From Streptomyces neyagawaensis (GTDB taxonomy: Bacteria; Actinomycetota; Actinomycetes; Streptomycetales; Streptomycetaceae): DNA of 32,873 nt. The stretch covers positions 1-32,873 of the forward strand of contig NZ_JAMGBG010000062.1 in assembly GCF_023516595.1 (NCBI RefSeq), given 5' to 3'. Both the position numbers and the translations under genes were made by a program. The notes under the pieces were generated by a model. It ran no database searches, had not been told where the DNA came from, and was given only the letters and a program-made list of their open reading frames with translations. Of the stretch, positions 22,872-31,157 are shown in pieces (positions within the stretch are counted from its first letter, which is position 1; every line of letters starts with the position of its first letter).

Positions 22872-23843
22872 CTAGGACGCCTTTCGCATCGCCCGGTGGG
22901 CGTATACGGCGACCGCCGCGATGATGATCACACCGCGGATCACCTGCTTGAAGAACACGTCGACGTCGAGCTGGTTGAAGACGGCGTCGATGCTCGCGAG
23001 CAGCAGCACGCCGCCGACCGTGCCGACGACGCCGCCGCGCCCGCCGGCCAGGGCGGTGCCGCCGAGCACCACCGCGGCGATCGATTCCAGGTCGTACAGA
23101 CCCTCGGTGCCCACCCTCGGTGCGCCGGCGCCGAGCCGGCTGGCGAGGTAGACCCCGGCGAGGCCGGCGCAGAGGGCGCACAGTACGTGGGCGGTGACGA
23201 GGACCCGGCTGCCCCGCACGCCGGAGAGCCGGGCGACCTCCGGGTCACCGCCCACGGCGATCAGATGGTGGCCGAAGCGGGTGCGCGCGAGCACGAACCA
23301 GGCCGCCGCGGCGACGGCGAGCAACAGCAGGAACGCCAGCGGCACCGGGCCGACGCGCTGGTACCCCAGGCCCTGCACCAGGGCGGGTGCGGTCTTTCCG
23401 GCCGGCCCGTCGTATCCGTTGTCGAGGTATCCCTTCAGCAGCAGTCCGACGCCGACGGTCGCGATGAAGGGGTTGATCCGCGCTGCGGTGACGAGCAGGC
23501 CGTTGACGAGGCCGATCGCGGCGCTGACGGCGAGCGTCAGCCCGATCGCCGGCAGCAGCGCGGCGTCGCCGCCGGCCATGGCCTCGGCGGCGACGAGGGT
23601 GCTCAGACTGACCACGTACGCCACGGACAGGTCGAGCGAGCCCCCGATGACGACCAGTGTCTGGCCGACCGCGACGATGCCCAGACCGGTGGCGACGTGC
23701 AGCAGGCTCACCGTCGTCGGCAGGCTGAACAGCCGGCCGCCGTCGATCGTGACGACGAGCCAACCGATCGCCAGAGTGAGGACCAGGGCGACGAACACGC
23801 CGGGCGGGGTCCGTCGGGCCGGTGGGGACAGCGTGCCGCTCAT
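22872..23843 (-). CDS. CUT2-type ABC importer permease (first)
   Basis: 323 residues from the ATG at 23843, which overlaps the ATPase stop as ATGA; the frame is open further upstream only as a shadow of the ATPase gene. Helices with the RbsC pattern include GIVAVGQTLVVIGGSLDLSV and INPFIATVGVGLLLKGYLDN. The coupling loop FGHHLIAVGGDPEVARLSGV and the glycine-rich VVLGGTALAGGRGGVVGTVG follow. Paralogous to the next gene; together they should form the transmembrane pore. Confidence 0.92.
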   Translation of the reverse strand: MSGTLSPPARRTPPGVFVALVLTLAIGWLVVTIDGGRLFSLPTTVSLLHVATGLGIVAVGQTLVVIGGSLDLSVAYVVSLSTLVAAEAMAGGDAALLPAIGLTLAVSAAIGLVNGLLVTAARINPFIATVGVGLLLKGYLDNGYDGPAGKTAPALVQGLGYQRVGPVPLAFLLLLAVAAAAWFVLARTRFGHHLIAVGGDPEVARLSGVRGSRVLVTAHVLCALCAGLAGVYLASRLGAGAPRVGTEGLYDLESIAAVVLGGTALAGGRGGVVGTVGGVLLLASIDAVFNQLDVDVFFKQVIRGVIIIAAVAVYAHRAMRKAS

Positions 23844-25414
23844 CCGGCCGCCTCCCGCGCGGTGCCGACCGCCAGGGCGACGACATCCTCCTCCGTCGCG
23901 TCGGCGGGCAGCTCGCCGGCGATCCGGCCGTCGCGCATCACGATGATCCGGTCGCTCATGCCGAGCAGTTCGGGCAGTTCGGAGGAGACCATCAGCACGG
24001 CGGCGCCGTCGCGGGCCAGTCGGCGGACGAGATCGTGGATCGCCGACCTCGCGCCCACGTCGATGCCCCGGGTCGGCTCGTCGAAGAGCAGGATCCTCGG
24101 AGCGAGCGCGAGCCATCTGGCCAGCACGACCTTCTGCTGATTGCCCCCGGACAGGAAACGGATCTCCTGGTCCTCCCGTGCGGCGCGCAGCTCGACGGCC
24201 GCGAGCAGCTCCCGCACCCGCGCGGTCCGGGCACCGTGGCCGACCCGGCCGGGGCGGACGGCGCTGACGGCGCGGGCGGCTCGGACGGCGCGGGCGGCTC
24301 GGACAGGGCGGACGGCGCTGACGGCTCGGACGGCCAACAGCGCGTTGTCGAGCACCGACTGCTCGGCGACGATTCCCTCGCCCTTGCGGTCCTCGGAGAC
24401 GTACGCGATACCGGCGCGCATCGCGGCGCGGGGCGAGCGCAGCCGGACCGGGGCTCCGTCGACGGCCACCTGGCCGGTGCTGAACGGTGCGGCGCCGAAC
24501 AGTGCGCGGGCGAGCGCGGACCGGCCGGAGCCCTGCAGGCCGCCGACGCCGAGCACCTCGCCGGCGCGCAGCCGCAGGTCGATGCCGCGCAGCTTCCGGT
24601 TGCCCGCGCCCCGGACGGTCAGTCGCACCGGGCCCAGCTCCCGCGGTTTCGCCCGGTCGGGGTAGTAGCTCGACAGCTCACGGCCGACCATGTGGCGCAC
24701 CAGCCGATCGGCGCTGGTGTCCGCGGTGTCCAAGGTGGCCACCGCCCGGCCGTCCTTGAGCACCGTGATCCGGCTGGAGAGGTCGAAGACCTCCTTGAGG
24801 CGGTGCGAGACGTACAGCACGCCCATCCCGTGCTCCTGGAGCCGCCGTACGAGCGCGTAGAGCTGGTCGACCTCGTGGTCGGCGAGAGCCGCGGTGGGCT
24901 CGTCCATGATGAGCAGCCGCGCGTCGAGGGCGAGCGCCTTGACGATCTCGACCACCTGTTGTTGTGCCACGCCGAGTCGTCCCACGCGCGTGTCGGGCGG
25001 TAGGGAGCCCTCCCCGATCGAGGCGAGGAGCCCCGCGGTGTGGCTGAGCATCGCTCCGCGGTCGACGAGCCCGCGGCGCAGGGGCTCGCGGCCCAGCCAG
25101 ACGTTCTCCGCGACGGTGCGCTCGGGCAGCAGGGCCAGCTCCTGGTGGACGATGCCGATACCGGCCTGTTGGGCCTCACGCGGGCTGCGGAACGTCCGCG
25201 CTGCGCCGGCGAACTCGATCGTTCCCTCGTCGGGCTGGTGGACGCCGGACACCACTTTCATGAGCGTGGACTTGCCGGCGCCGTTCTCGCCGACGACCGC
25301 GTGCACCTCGCCCGGCGCGACCTGGAGGTCGACGCCGTCGAGCACCCGCACGCCGAGGAACGACTTGCCGATGCCTCGCAGAGCGAGCAGCGGCGACGGC
25401 AGCAGGCCAGACAT
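23840..25414 (-). CDS. CUT2-type ABC importer ATPase with two nucleotide-binding domains
   Basis: 524 residues, RbsA/MglA/XylG type. Domain 1 has Walker A GENGAGKST (~44), Q-loop VHQELALLPERTVAENVWLG, signature region LGVAQQQVVEIVKAL and Walker B LLIMDEPTAAL with the switch VSHRLKEVF. Domain 2 has the degenerate Walker A GLQGSGRSAL typical of the family, signature LSGGNQQKVVLARWL, Walker B ILLFDEPTRGIDVG and MVSSELPELLG. Between SVLDNALLA and RELLAAVEL in domain 2 there is an unusual Ala-Val-Arg-rich insert encoded by imperfect tandem repeats. It is the first gene of the operon ATPase-permease-permease-binding protein-epimerase. GAGGG precedes the ATG. Confidence 0.93.
   Translation of the reverse strand: MSGLLPSPLLALRGIGKSFLGVRVLDGVDLQVAPGEVHAVVGENGAGKSTLMKVVSGVHQPDEGTIEFAGAARTFRSPREAQQAGIGIVHQELALLPERTVAENVWLGREPLRRGLVDRGAMLSHTAGLLASIGEGSLPPDTRVGRLGVAQQQVVEIVKALALDARLLIMDEPTAALADHEVDQLYALVRRLQEHGMGVLYVSHRLKEVFDLSSRITVLKDGRAVATLDTADTSADRLVRHMVGRELSSYYPDRAKPRELGPVRLTVRGAGNRKLRGIDLRLRAGEVLGVGGLQGSGRSALARALFGAAPFSTGQVAVDGAPVRLRSPRAAMRAGIAYVSEDRKGEGIVAEQSVLDNALLAVRAVSAVRPVRAARAVRAARAVSAVRPGRVGHGARTARVRELLAAVELRAAREDQEIRFLSGGNQQKVVLARWLALAPRILLFDEPTRGIDVGARSAIHDLVRRLARDGAAVLMVSSELPELLGMSDRIIVMRDGRIAGELPADATEEDVVALAVGTAREAAG
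24251..24340. repeat. Imperfect minisatellite within the ABC ATPase gene
   Basis: Two exact adjacent 18-bp copies occur at 24269-24286 and 24287-24304 (GGCGCGGGCGGCTCGGAC), flanked by GCGGACGGCGCTGACGGC at 24254-24271 and again at 24308-24325. All spacings are multiples of three. The product is an Arg/Ala/Val-rich insert (pattern AVRAARAVRAARAVSAVR) in the second nucleotide-binding domain. Confidence 0.85.
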
Positions 25415-26011
25415 CGTGGTGGACCCTCAACATTCGCGTCGTCAGCAGGAATGAGTCACCGATAGCTGAATCGTCCGGGTACGGCCGGGCATGGAATGAC
25501 AGCTCTCGCCCGCGAGCTGTCGTCGAATTGTTTCGAACTTTCGCCGGACGCAATGGCGACATCGCGGCCCCGAGGGTAAATGCCTCGATGAGCGCCTGGC
25601 AATACCGTGGGAGCCAACTGCCCTCTATGGACCGGGGATCGGTCGAGAGCGATTGATACGCCAAAATCTGTTATCGAATCGCCCCGTCCCGAGTCGCGCG
25701 CCGAACCATGAAGACCGTGAACCACGAAGAATGATGCGCGAAATGTGTTATGGAATCAGCCGCACCCGATCCTTATTGACTGTTGCGAAACCCCGCTGCA
25801 TGCTGACCGGCAGACCACGGGAGACCGTCGCATACGGTGTGACGCCCCCCTTCTCTTCCGTAGGGACCTGACTGCCCGTCACGGCGGACGGGACGACGAG
25901 CTGACGGCACACGCGCGCCTCCGACGCGCCCAGGCACTCCTGGCGCATCGGAGGTGCGGCCGGCGCGTGCCCGTGGTCATGCCCTCGTTGCTCCGCCGAA
26001 TAGGAGACGGC
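25415..26011. promoter_or_regulatory. Divergent promoter region between the ABC importer operon and the ThuA-dehydrogenase gene
   Basis: About 600 bp with lower GC than the flanking genes, particularly 25520-25760. Visible: an inverted repeat GACAGCTC/GAGCTGTC at 25498-25521; TTGTTTCGAAC near 25527; GATTGATA (25651) facing TATCGAATC (25672); and a repeated TGTTATSGAATC (separate entry). TTGACT near 25777 is a possible -35 box for the rightward gene, but no good -10 box was found. No gene is supported within the region. Confidence 0.5.
25669..25757. promoter_or_regulatory. Direct repeats TGTTATSGAATC in the divergent promoter
   Basis: TGTTATCGAATC at 25669-25680 and TGTTATGGAATC at 25746-25757, 12 bases with one mismatch and 77 bases apart (about seven helical turns). 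A looser relative, TTGTTTCGAAC, is near 25527. Such spacing would suit looping by a regulator of the importer operon and the rightward secreted-enzyme genes. The binder is unknown. Confidence 0.4.
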
Positions 26012-29000
26012 ATGCGTCGCATCACATTAATCTTCGGGGCGATCGCGAGCGTGCTCCTGTCGCTCGTCATCGCCCAACCGGCGTCAGCGGCGCCGGCCTT
26101 CCGAGCCCTGGTCTTCACGAAGACGGCCGGCTACCGGCACGATTCGATCCCGGCCGGCCTGGCGATGTTCCGGGAGCAGGCGGCGGCCAACAACTTCGAG
26201 TTGGTCCACAGCGAGGACTCAAGCGTTTTCACCCCGGCGAATCTCGCCACCTTCGACGTGCTCATCATGTTCCAGACCTCGGGAATGGTGTGGTCCACGG
26301 CGTCCCAACGTCAGGCGGTGGAGGGCTATCTCGCCAGTGGCAAGGGCATCGTCTCGATCCACAACGCCACGGACATGGGCATCGAGAACGAGTACCCGTG
26401 GTGGGACCAGACCATCAACGGCGGTGCGCACATGCCGGAGCACTCCCCCGGTGTGCTGGCCGGCACCGCCGTCGTCGCGGACAAGAAGCACCCCTCGACG
26501 GCCGGCCTGCCGGACCGTTGGAACCGCAGCGAGGAGTGGTACAACTTCGACCGCAACCCCCGCGGCGACGTCCACGTCCTGGTCACCGCGGACGAGCGCA
26601 CGTACAACCCGGGCCCCCGCGCCATGGGGCCGGACCATCCCATCTCCTGGTGCCGCACCACCGGCGGCGGCCGCGTGTGGGCCACCGCCATGGGGCACTC
26701 CAGCGTGGCCTACAGCGAGACCCAGTTCCGCAACCACGTCCTCGGGGGCGTCAAGTGGGCGGCAGGCAACGAGTCCGGCGACTGCGGCGGCACCGTGTGG
26801 AGCAACTTCGAGAAGCGCACCCTCGACGACAACACCGCGGACCCGATGGCCCTGGCGGTCGCCCCGGACGGGCGGGTGCTCTACGTCCAGCGGGGCGGGC
26901 AGCTGAAGATCTTCAAACCGACCACCAACCGGACCGTGACGGCCGCCACGCTCAGCGTCTACACCGGCGGCGAGGACGGCCTCACCGGACTGGCGCTCGA
27001 CCCCGACTTCGCCGACAACGGCTACGTGTACCTGTATCACTCGCCGGCCGGAGTCCCGAACGACATCAACCGGGTCTCCCGGTTCACGCTCACCGGCGAC
27101 ACCCTGAACATGTCGAGCCAGAAGACGATCATCGACATCCCCGCGACTCGTGACCGCACGTTCGCCGAGCCCGGACACACGGGCGGGTACATCGAGTTCG
27201 GCCCCGACAAGAACCTCTACATCGGCACCGGGGACGACGTCCCACCGAACCTCGACCCCGCCTGGCAGGGCTACGCCCCGCTGGACTGGCGGCAGGGCAA
27301 GGCCAACCTCGACGCCGCCCGCACCGCCGGCAACACCAACGACCTGCGGGGCAAGCTCCTGCGCATCCGGCCGTCGGCCGACGGCGGCTACACCGTCCCG
27401 GCCGGCAACCTCTACCCGCAGGGCACGGCGCAGACCCGGCCGGAGATCTACGCGATGGGCTTCCGCAACCCGTTCCGCTTCTCGATCGACCCGGAGAACG
27501 GGTGGGTGTACCTCGCCGACTACGGCCCGGACCGGAACCCGCCCACGACCAACCGCGGCCCCGAAGGGCTCGTCGAGCTCAATGTCATCAAGTCCCCGGG
27601 CAACTACGGCTGGCCGTTCTGCCACGGCGACAACCAGGCCTACGCGCCGTACAACCCGAGCACCGGTGTCGTCGGCGCCAAGTTCAACTGCAACGCGCCG
27701 GTCAACAACTCGCCGAACAACACCGGCCTGACCAGCCTCAAGCCGATCGTCGCGCCGAACATGTGGTACGGCTACGGCGTCTCACCGAACTTCCCCGAAC
27801 TCGGCTCCGGCGGCTCGGGGCCGATGGGCGGTCCGGTCTACCGCTACGACGCATCAAACCCGTCCGAGACGAAGTTCCCGCCCTACTACGACGGGGTCCA
27901 CTTCTTCTACGAGTGGTCGCGCCATACCGTCAAGGAGGTCCACTTCGACTCCGCGACCGCGGTCACCCGGACCAACCCCTTCATGCCCGCCGCCAAGTTC
28001 CTCAAGCCGATGGACATGGAGTTCGGGCCCGACGGCTCGCTGTACCTGCTCGAATGGGGCAACAACTTCTCCGGCGGCAACAACGACTCGGGGCTGTACC
28101 GCATCGACTACAACCACGGCGGACGGTCGCCGATCGCCAAGGCCACCGGAACGCCCACCAACGGGGACGCCCCGCTGAACGTGCAGTTCAGCAGCGCGGG
28201 GTCCACGGACCCGGACCCCGGTAGCACGCTCAGCCACCACTGGACCTTCGGCGACGGCACCACGTCCACGGCGGCCAACCCGTCACACACCTACACCGCC
28301 AACGGCAACTACACCGCCCAGCTCAAGGTCACCGACAACACCGGCAGGACGGCCTTCGCCAACGTGCCGATCACCGTGGGCAACACCGCACCGACCGTCA
28401 CCCTCACCCTGCCCTCCAACGGCGGCTTGCTGGACTTCGGCGACCGCGTCCCGTACAAGGTGTCCGTCTCGGATCCCGGCGGCGCGCCCGTCGACTGCGC
28501 CAAGGTGTTCGTCAACCCCGCCCTCGGCCACGACGACCACCAGCACGAGACCACGGACCATCCGGGGTGCTCGGGCACCATCGACACGACGTTGCTGGGC
28601 GGGCACCCCGACGGCGCCAACCTGTACTACGTCCTCAACGCCCGCTACACCGACGACGGCGGCCCCGGCGGCGCGAACCCGCTCACCGGCTACGCCCAGG
28701 CGATCCTCCAGCCCAAGCACAAGCAGGCCGAGTTCTACACGGACCAGTCGGGTGTGCAGATCGTCGAGCAGGCCGGCGCGGAGAGCGGCAAGCGGGTCGG
28801 CGACATCTCCGACGGCGACTGGGTCGCGTTCAAGCCGATGAGCCTGTCGGGCATCACGAGCGTGAAGTACCGCCTGTCGTCGCCGAGCGGCGGCGGATCG
28901 ATCGAACTGCGCGCCGACTCCCCGACCGGCACACTCCTGGCCACGACACCGGTGCCCAGCACCGGCGGCTGGAACACCTACCAGTCCACGTCGGCGGTGA

Positions 29001-29563
29001 ACACAGCCGATCTCTCCGGCTCTCACCCGCTCTACCTGGTGTTCAAGGGCACCTCGAACAACTGGTTCGACCTCGACTCGCTCACCTTCGGCGGGAACGG
29101 GGTCGGCGAACCGGGCGGCGGCGGCGGTGGCGTCGCCGGTCGGACCTGGACGGTCGCGGCGCAGCACAGCGGCAAGTTCATGGACGTCAGCAGCGCCTCG
29201 ACCGCTGACGGCGCCCAGGTCGTCCAGTGGCCGTCCACCGGCGGCAACAACCAGAAGTGGCAGGCCGTCGACGCCGGTGGCGGTGCCGTCTACCTGAAGG
29301 CGGGACACAGCGACAAGTGCCTCGCCGTCACGGGCGGGTCCACCACCCAGGGCGCGTTCCTGCAGCAGTCCACCTGCGACAACGGCAACGCGCAGAAGTT
29401 CCTCGTCACCCCGTCGACCACGGCGGGCGTGTACACGATGAAGAGCGTCCCCAGTGGACTGTGCGTCGACGTCAACGGCGGCTCGACGGCCGACGGCGCA
29501 CGACTCCTGCAATGGAGCTGCCACAGCGGCACCAACCAGCAGTGGCGGTTCACCGCCGTATAG
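26012..29563 (+). CDS. Secreted ThuA / PQQ-type sugar dehydrogenase / PKD / CBM6 / RICIN fusion protein
   Basis: 1183 residues from the ATG at 26012 (TAGGAGACGGC upstream). A Sec signal with ASA cleavage at ~26 is followed by a ThuA domain (~29-250: FRALVFTKTAGYRHDSIPAG, GKGIVSIHNATDMG). A GSDH/PQQ-dependent sugar dehydrogenase beta-propeller spans ~263-700 (GLTGLALDPDFADNGYVYLY, PEIYAMGFRNPFRFSIDPEN, MDMEFGPDGSLYLLEWG). Next come a PKD domain (~705-791: HHWTFGDGTTS), a spacer, a CBM6-like domain (~906-1028: GVQIVEQAGAESGKRVGDIS) and a RICIN domain (~1043-1183). GSDH domains oxidise sugars with PQQ; ThuA proteins are linked to keto-sugar metabolism. The combination should bind a polysaccharide outside the cell and oxidise or process its sugars. 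Frames upstream of 26012 lack a secretion signal and are not coding. Confidence 0.92.
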   Translation: MRRITLIFGAIASVLLSLVIAQPASAAPAFRALVFTKTAGYRHDSIPAGLAMFREQAAANNFELVHSEDSSVFTPANLATFDVLIMFQTSGMVWSTASQRQAVEGYLASGKGIVSIHNATDMGIENEYPWWDQTINGGAHMPEHSPGVLAGTAVVADKKHPSTAGLPDRWNRSEEWYNFDRNPRGDVHVLVTADERTYNPGPRAMGPDHPISWCRTTGGGRVWATAMGHSSVAYSETQFRNHVLGGVKWAAGNESGDCGGTVWSNFEKRTLDDNTADPMALAVAPDGRVLYVQRGGQLKIFKPTTNRTVTAATLSVYTGGEDGLTGLALDPDFADNGYVYLYHSPAGVPNDINRVSRFTLTGDTLNMSSQKTIIDIPATRDRTFAEPGHTGGYIEFGPDKNLYIGTGDDVPPNLDPAWQGYAPLDWRQGKANLDAARTAGNTNDLRGKLLRIRPSADGGYTVPAGNLYPQGTAQTRPEIYAMGFRNPFRFSIDPENGWVYLADYGPDRNPPTTNRGPEGLVELNVIKSPGNYGWPFCHGDNQAYAPYNPSTGVVGAKFNCNAPVNNSPNNTGLTSLKPIVAPNMWYGYGVSPNFPELGSGGSGPMGGPVYRYDASNPSETKFPPYYDGVHFFYEWSRHTVKEVHFDSATAVTRTNPFMPAAKFLKPMDMEFGPDGSLYLLEWGNNFSGGNNDSGLYRIDYNHGGRSPIAKATGTPTNGDAPLNVQFSSAGSTDPDPGSTLSHHWTFGDGTTSTAANPSHTYTANGNYTAQLKVTDNTGRTAFANVPITVGNTAPTVTLTLPSNGGLLDFGDRVPYKVSVSDPGGAPVDCAKVFVNPALGHDDHQHETTDHPGCSGTIDTTLLGGHPDGANLYYVLNARYTDDGGPGGANPLTGYAQAILQPKHKQAEFYTDQSGVQIVEQAGAESGKRVGDISDGDWVAFKPMSLSGITSVKYRLSSPSGGGSIELRADSPTGTLLATTPVPSTGGWNTYQSTSAVNTADLSGSHPLYLVFKGTSNNWFDLDSLTFGGNGVGEPGGGGGGVAGRTWTVAAQHSGKFMDVSSASTADGAQVVQWPSTGGNNQKWQAVDAGGGAVYLKAGHSDKCLAVTGGSTTQGAFLQQSTCDNGNAQKFLVTPSTTAGVYTMKSVPSGLCVDVNGGSTADGARLLQWSCHSGTNQQWRFTAV

Positions 29564-29573
29564 CCCGTCCGGT

Positions 29574-29605
29574 GGATGCCCGGCGCGGTCGCGCGCCGGG
29601 CATCC
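29574..29605 (+). terminator. Perfect hairpin terminator after the ThuA-dehydrogenase gene
   Basis: GGATGCCCGGCGCG (29574-29587), a 4-base loop GTCG, and its exact reverse complement (29592-29605): a 14-bp perfect stem. It lies 10 bases after the stop and 27 bases before the next gene's ATG, so it may stop or attenuate readthrough into the GH54 gene. Confidence 0.9.
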
Positions 29606-29632
29606 CTTCCTACGACCAGGTGAGGAACCGCC

Positions 29633-31129
29633 ATGGTGTTTCGCATACCTCGGCCCCGCCGGTACGGACGTCTGTCCGCGCTGGTCACCGCCCTGGGGCT
29701 TGTCGCCGTCGGCGCCACCGCGGTGGCGGCACCGATCGAACCCGGGAAGAGCGCCCCCATCGTGGGCGCGCAGTCCGGCCGCTGTCTGACCGTCCCCGGC
29801 ACCACCAACGGCACCCAGACCCAACTCCAGGACTGCACCGGCGCGGCCGGCCAGACCTGGACCTACACCACCGGCAAACAACTGACCGTCGCCGGCAACA
29901 AGTGCCTCGACGCCAGCGGAGGCAGCACCACCAACGGCACCCAGGTCATCATCTGGGACTGCAACGGCCAGAACAACCAGCAGTGGAACGTCAACGCGGG
30001 CGGCACCATCACCGGCGTCCAGTCCGGCCTCTGCCTCGACGCCAACGCCGCAGGCACCGCCAACGGCACCAGGATCATCCTCTGGTCCTGCAACGGCGGC
30101 ACCAACCAGCAGTGGAGCTCACCGACCCCGCCGCCGGACCCGCCGGACCCGCCGCTGCCGGGCGGCGCGGGCACGTGCGACATCTACGCCTCGGGCGGCA
30201 CCCCCTGCATCGCCGCCCACAGCACCGTACGCGCGCTCTACGGCACCTACAGCGGCAACCTGTACCAGGTCCGGCGCTCGTCCGACAGCACGACCCGGAA
30301 CATCGGCGTCCGGAGCGCGGGCGGGGCCGCCGACGCGGCGACGCAGGACTCGTTCTGCGCGGGGACCGCCTGTGTCATCACCGTCGTCTACGACCAGTCC
30401 GGCCGCGGGAACGACCTGTGGTACCAGGGCTCGAGTGTGGTTCCCGGCTCTCCCCAGAGCCGCCCGGCGACCGCGACGTCGGAGTCGCTGACGGTCGGCG
30501 GCAGCAAGGCCTACTCGCTCTACATCAACCCCGGCAACAGCTACTGGCGGGACGGCCATCTGACCGGCGTGCCGACCGGCAGCGCCCCCGAAGGCATGTA
30601 CATGGTGACCAGCGGCACCCATGTCAACGGCGGCTGCTGCTTCGACTACGGCAACAGTGAGACGACCCGAGCGGCCGACGCGGCCGGGGCGATGGACGCG
30701 ATCAATTTCAGCACCCAGTGCTGGTTCGGCGGATGCTCCGGCAACGGTCCATGGGTCCAGGCCGACCTCGAATGGGGGCTCTACTCCGGTGGGAGTCAGT
30801 CCTGGAACCCGAACCAGCGGGCCTTCACCAGCAAGTTCGTGACGGCGATGTTGAAGAACAACGGGACGAGCCGTTTCGCGCTGAGGGGTGCCAACGCCCA
30901 GACCGGAAGCCTGACCACACTCTGGGACGGCGCGCTTCCGCCCGGCTACAGCCCCATGAAGAAGCAGGGCGCCATCATCCTCGGCAGCGGCGGTGACTGC
31001 TGCAAGCCCGGCGGCGGCGCGAACCTCAGCGCCGGCACCTTCTACGAGGGCGCGATGGTGTCCGGCTACCCGTCCGACGCGACCGACAACGCGGTACAGG
31101 CCAACATCGTCGCCGCCGGCTACCGCTGA
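29633..31129 (+). CDS. Secreted RICIN - GH54 alpha-L-arabinofuranosidase
   Basis: 498 residues with an N-terminal signal (SALVTALGLVAVGATAVAA). Residues ~41-161 form a RICIN domain almost identical to that of the GH141-like protein; a Pro-rich linker (PTPPPDPPDPPLPGG) follows. Residues ~179-498 are a GH54 catalytic domain: TCDIYASGGTPCIAAHSTVR, ALYGTYSGNLYQVRR, ITVVYDQSGRGNDLWYQG, the nucleophile Glu in ADLEWGLYSGG and the acid/base Asp in IILGSGGDCC, by comparison with the Aspergillus AbfB structure. GH54 enzymes release terminal alpha-L-arabinofuranose from arabinan or arabinoxylan. In fungal AbfB the added module is a C-terminal CBM42; here it is an N-terminal RICIN. The many Cys residues match the family's disulphides. 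AGGTGAGGA precedes the ATG. Confidence 0.93.
   Translation: MVFRIPRPRRYGRLSALVTALGLVAVGATAVAAPIEPGKSAPIVGAQSGRCLTVPGTTNGTQTQLQDCTGAAGQTWTYTTGKQLTVAGNKCLDASGGSTTNGTQVIIWDCNGQNNQQWNVNAGGTITGVQSGLCLDANAAGTANGTRIILWSCNGGTNQQWSSPTPPPDPPDPPLPGGAGTCDIYASGGTPCIAAHSTVRALYGTYSGNLYQVRRSSDSTTRNIGVRSAGGAADAATQDSFCAGTACVITVVYDQSGRGNDLWYQGSSVVPGSPQSRPATATSESLTVGGSKAYSLYINPGNSYWRDGHLTGVPTGSAPEGMYMVTSGTHVNGGCCFDYGNSETTRAADAAGAMDAINFSTQCWFGGCSGNGPWVQADLEWGLYSGGSQSWNPNQRAFTSKFVTAMLKNNGTSRFALRGANAQTGSLTTLWDGALPPGYSPMKKQGAIILGSGGDCCKPGGGANLSAGTFYEGAMVSGYPSDATDNAVQANIVAAGYR
29762..30115 (+). repeat. RICIN-coding segment, inverted copy of 17385-17744
   Basis: About 354 bp encoding the RICIN domain of the GH54 protein, near-identical at DNA level to the segment in the GH141-like gene on the opposite strand. 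In this gene the domain is N-terminal, in the other C-terminal, so the module itself has been copied. The two copies lie about 12 kb apart in inverted orientation. Confidence 0.9.
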
Positions 31130-31157
31130 GTCGCCCATCCATGAAGGGAGAAACGTG

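Noticed and set aside
26219..27625. Long minus-strand open frame antisense to the ThuA-dehydrogenase gene, with similar ones at 28283-29881 and 31218-32507
   Set aside because: Val/Gly/Ala/Arg-rich shadow frames opposite well-supported secreted enzymes.
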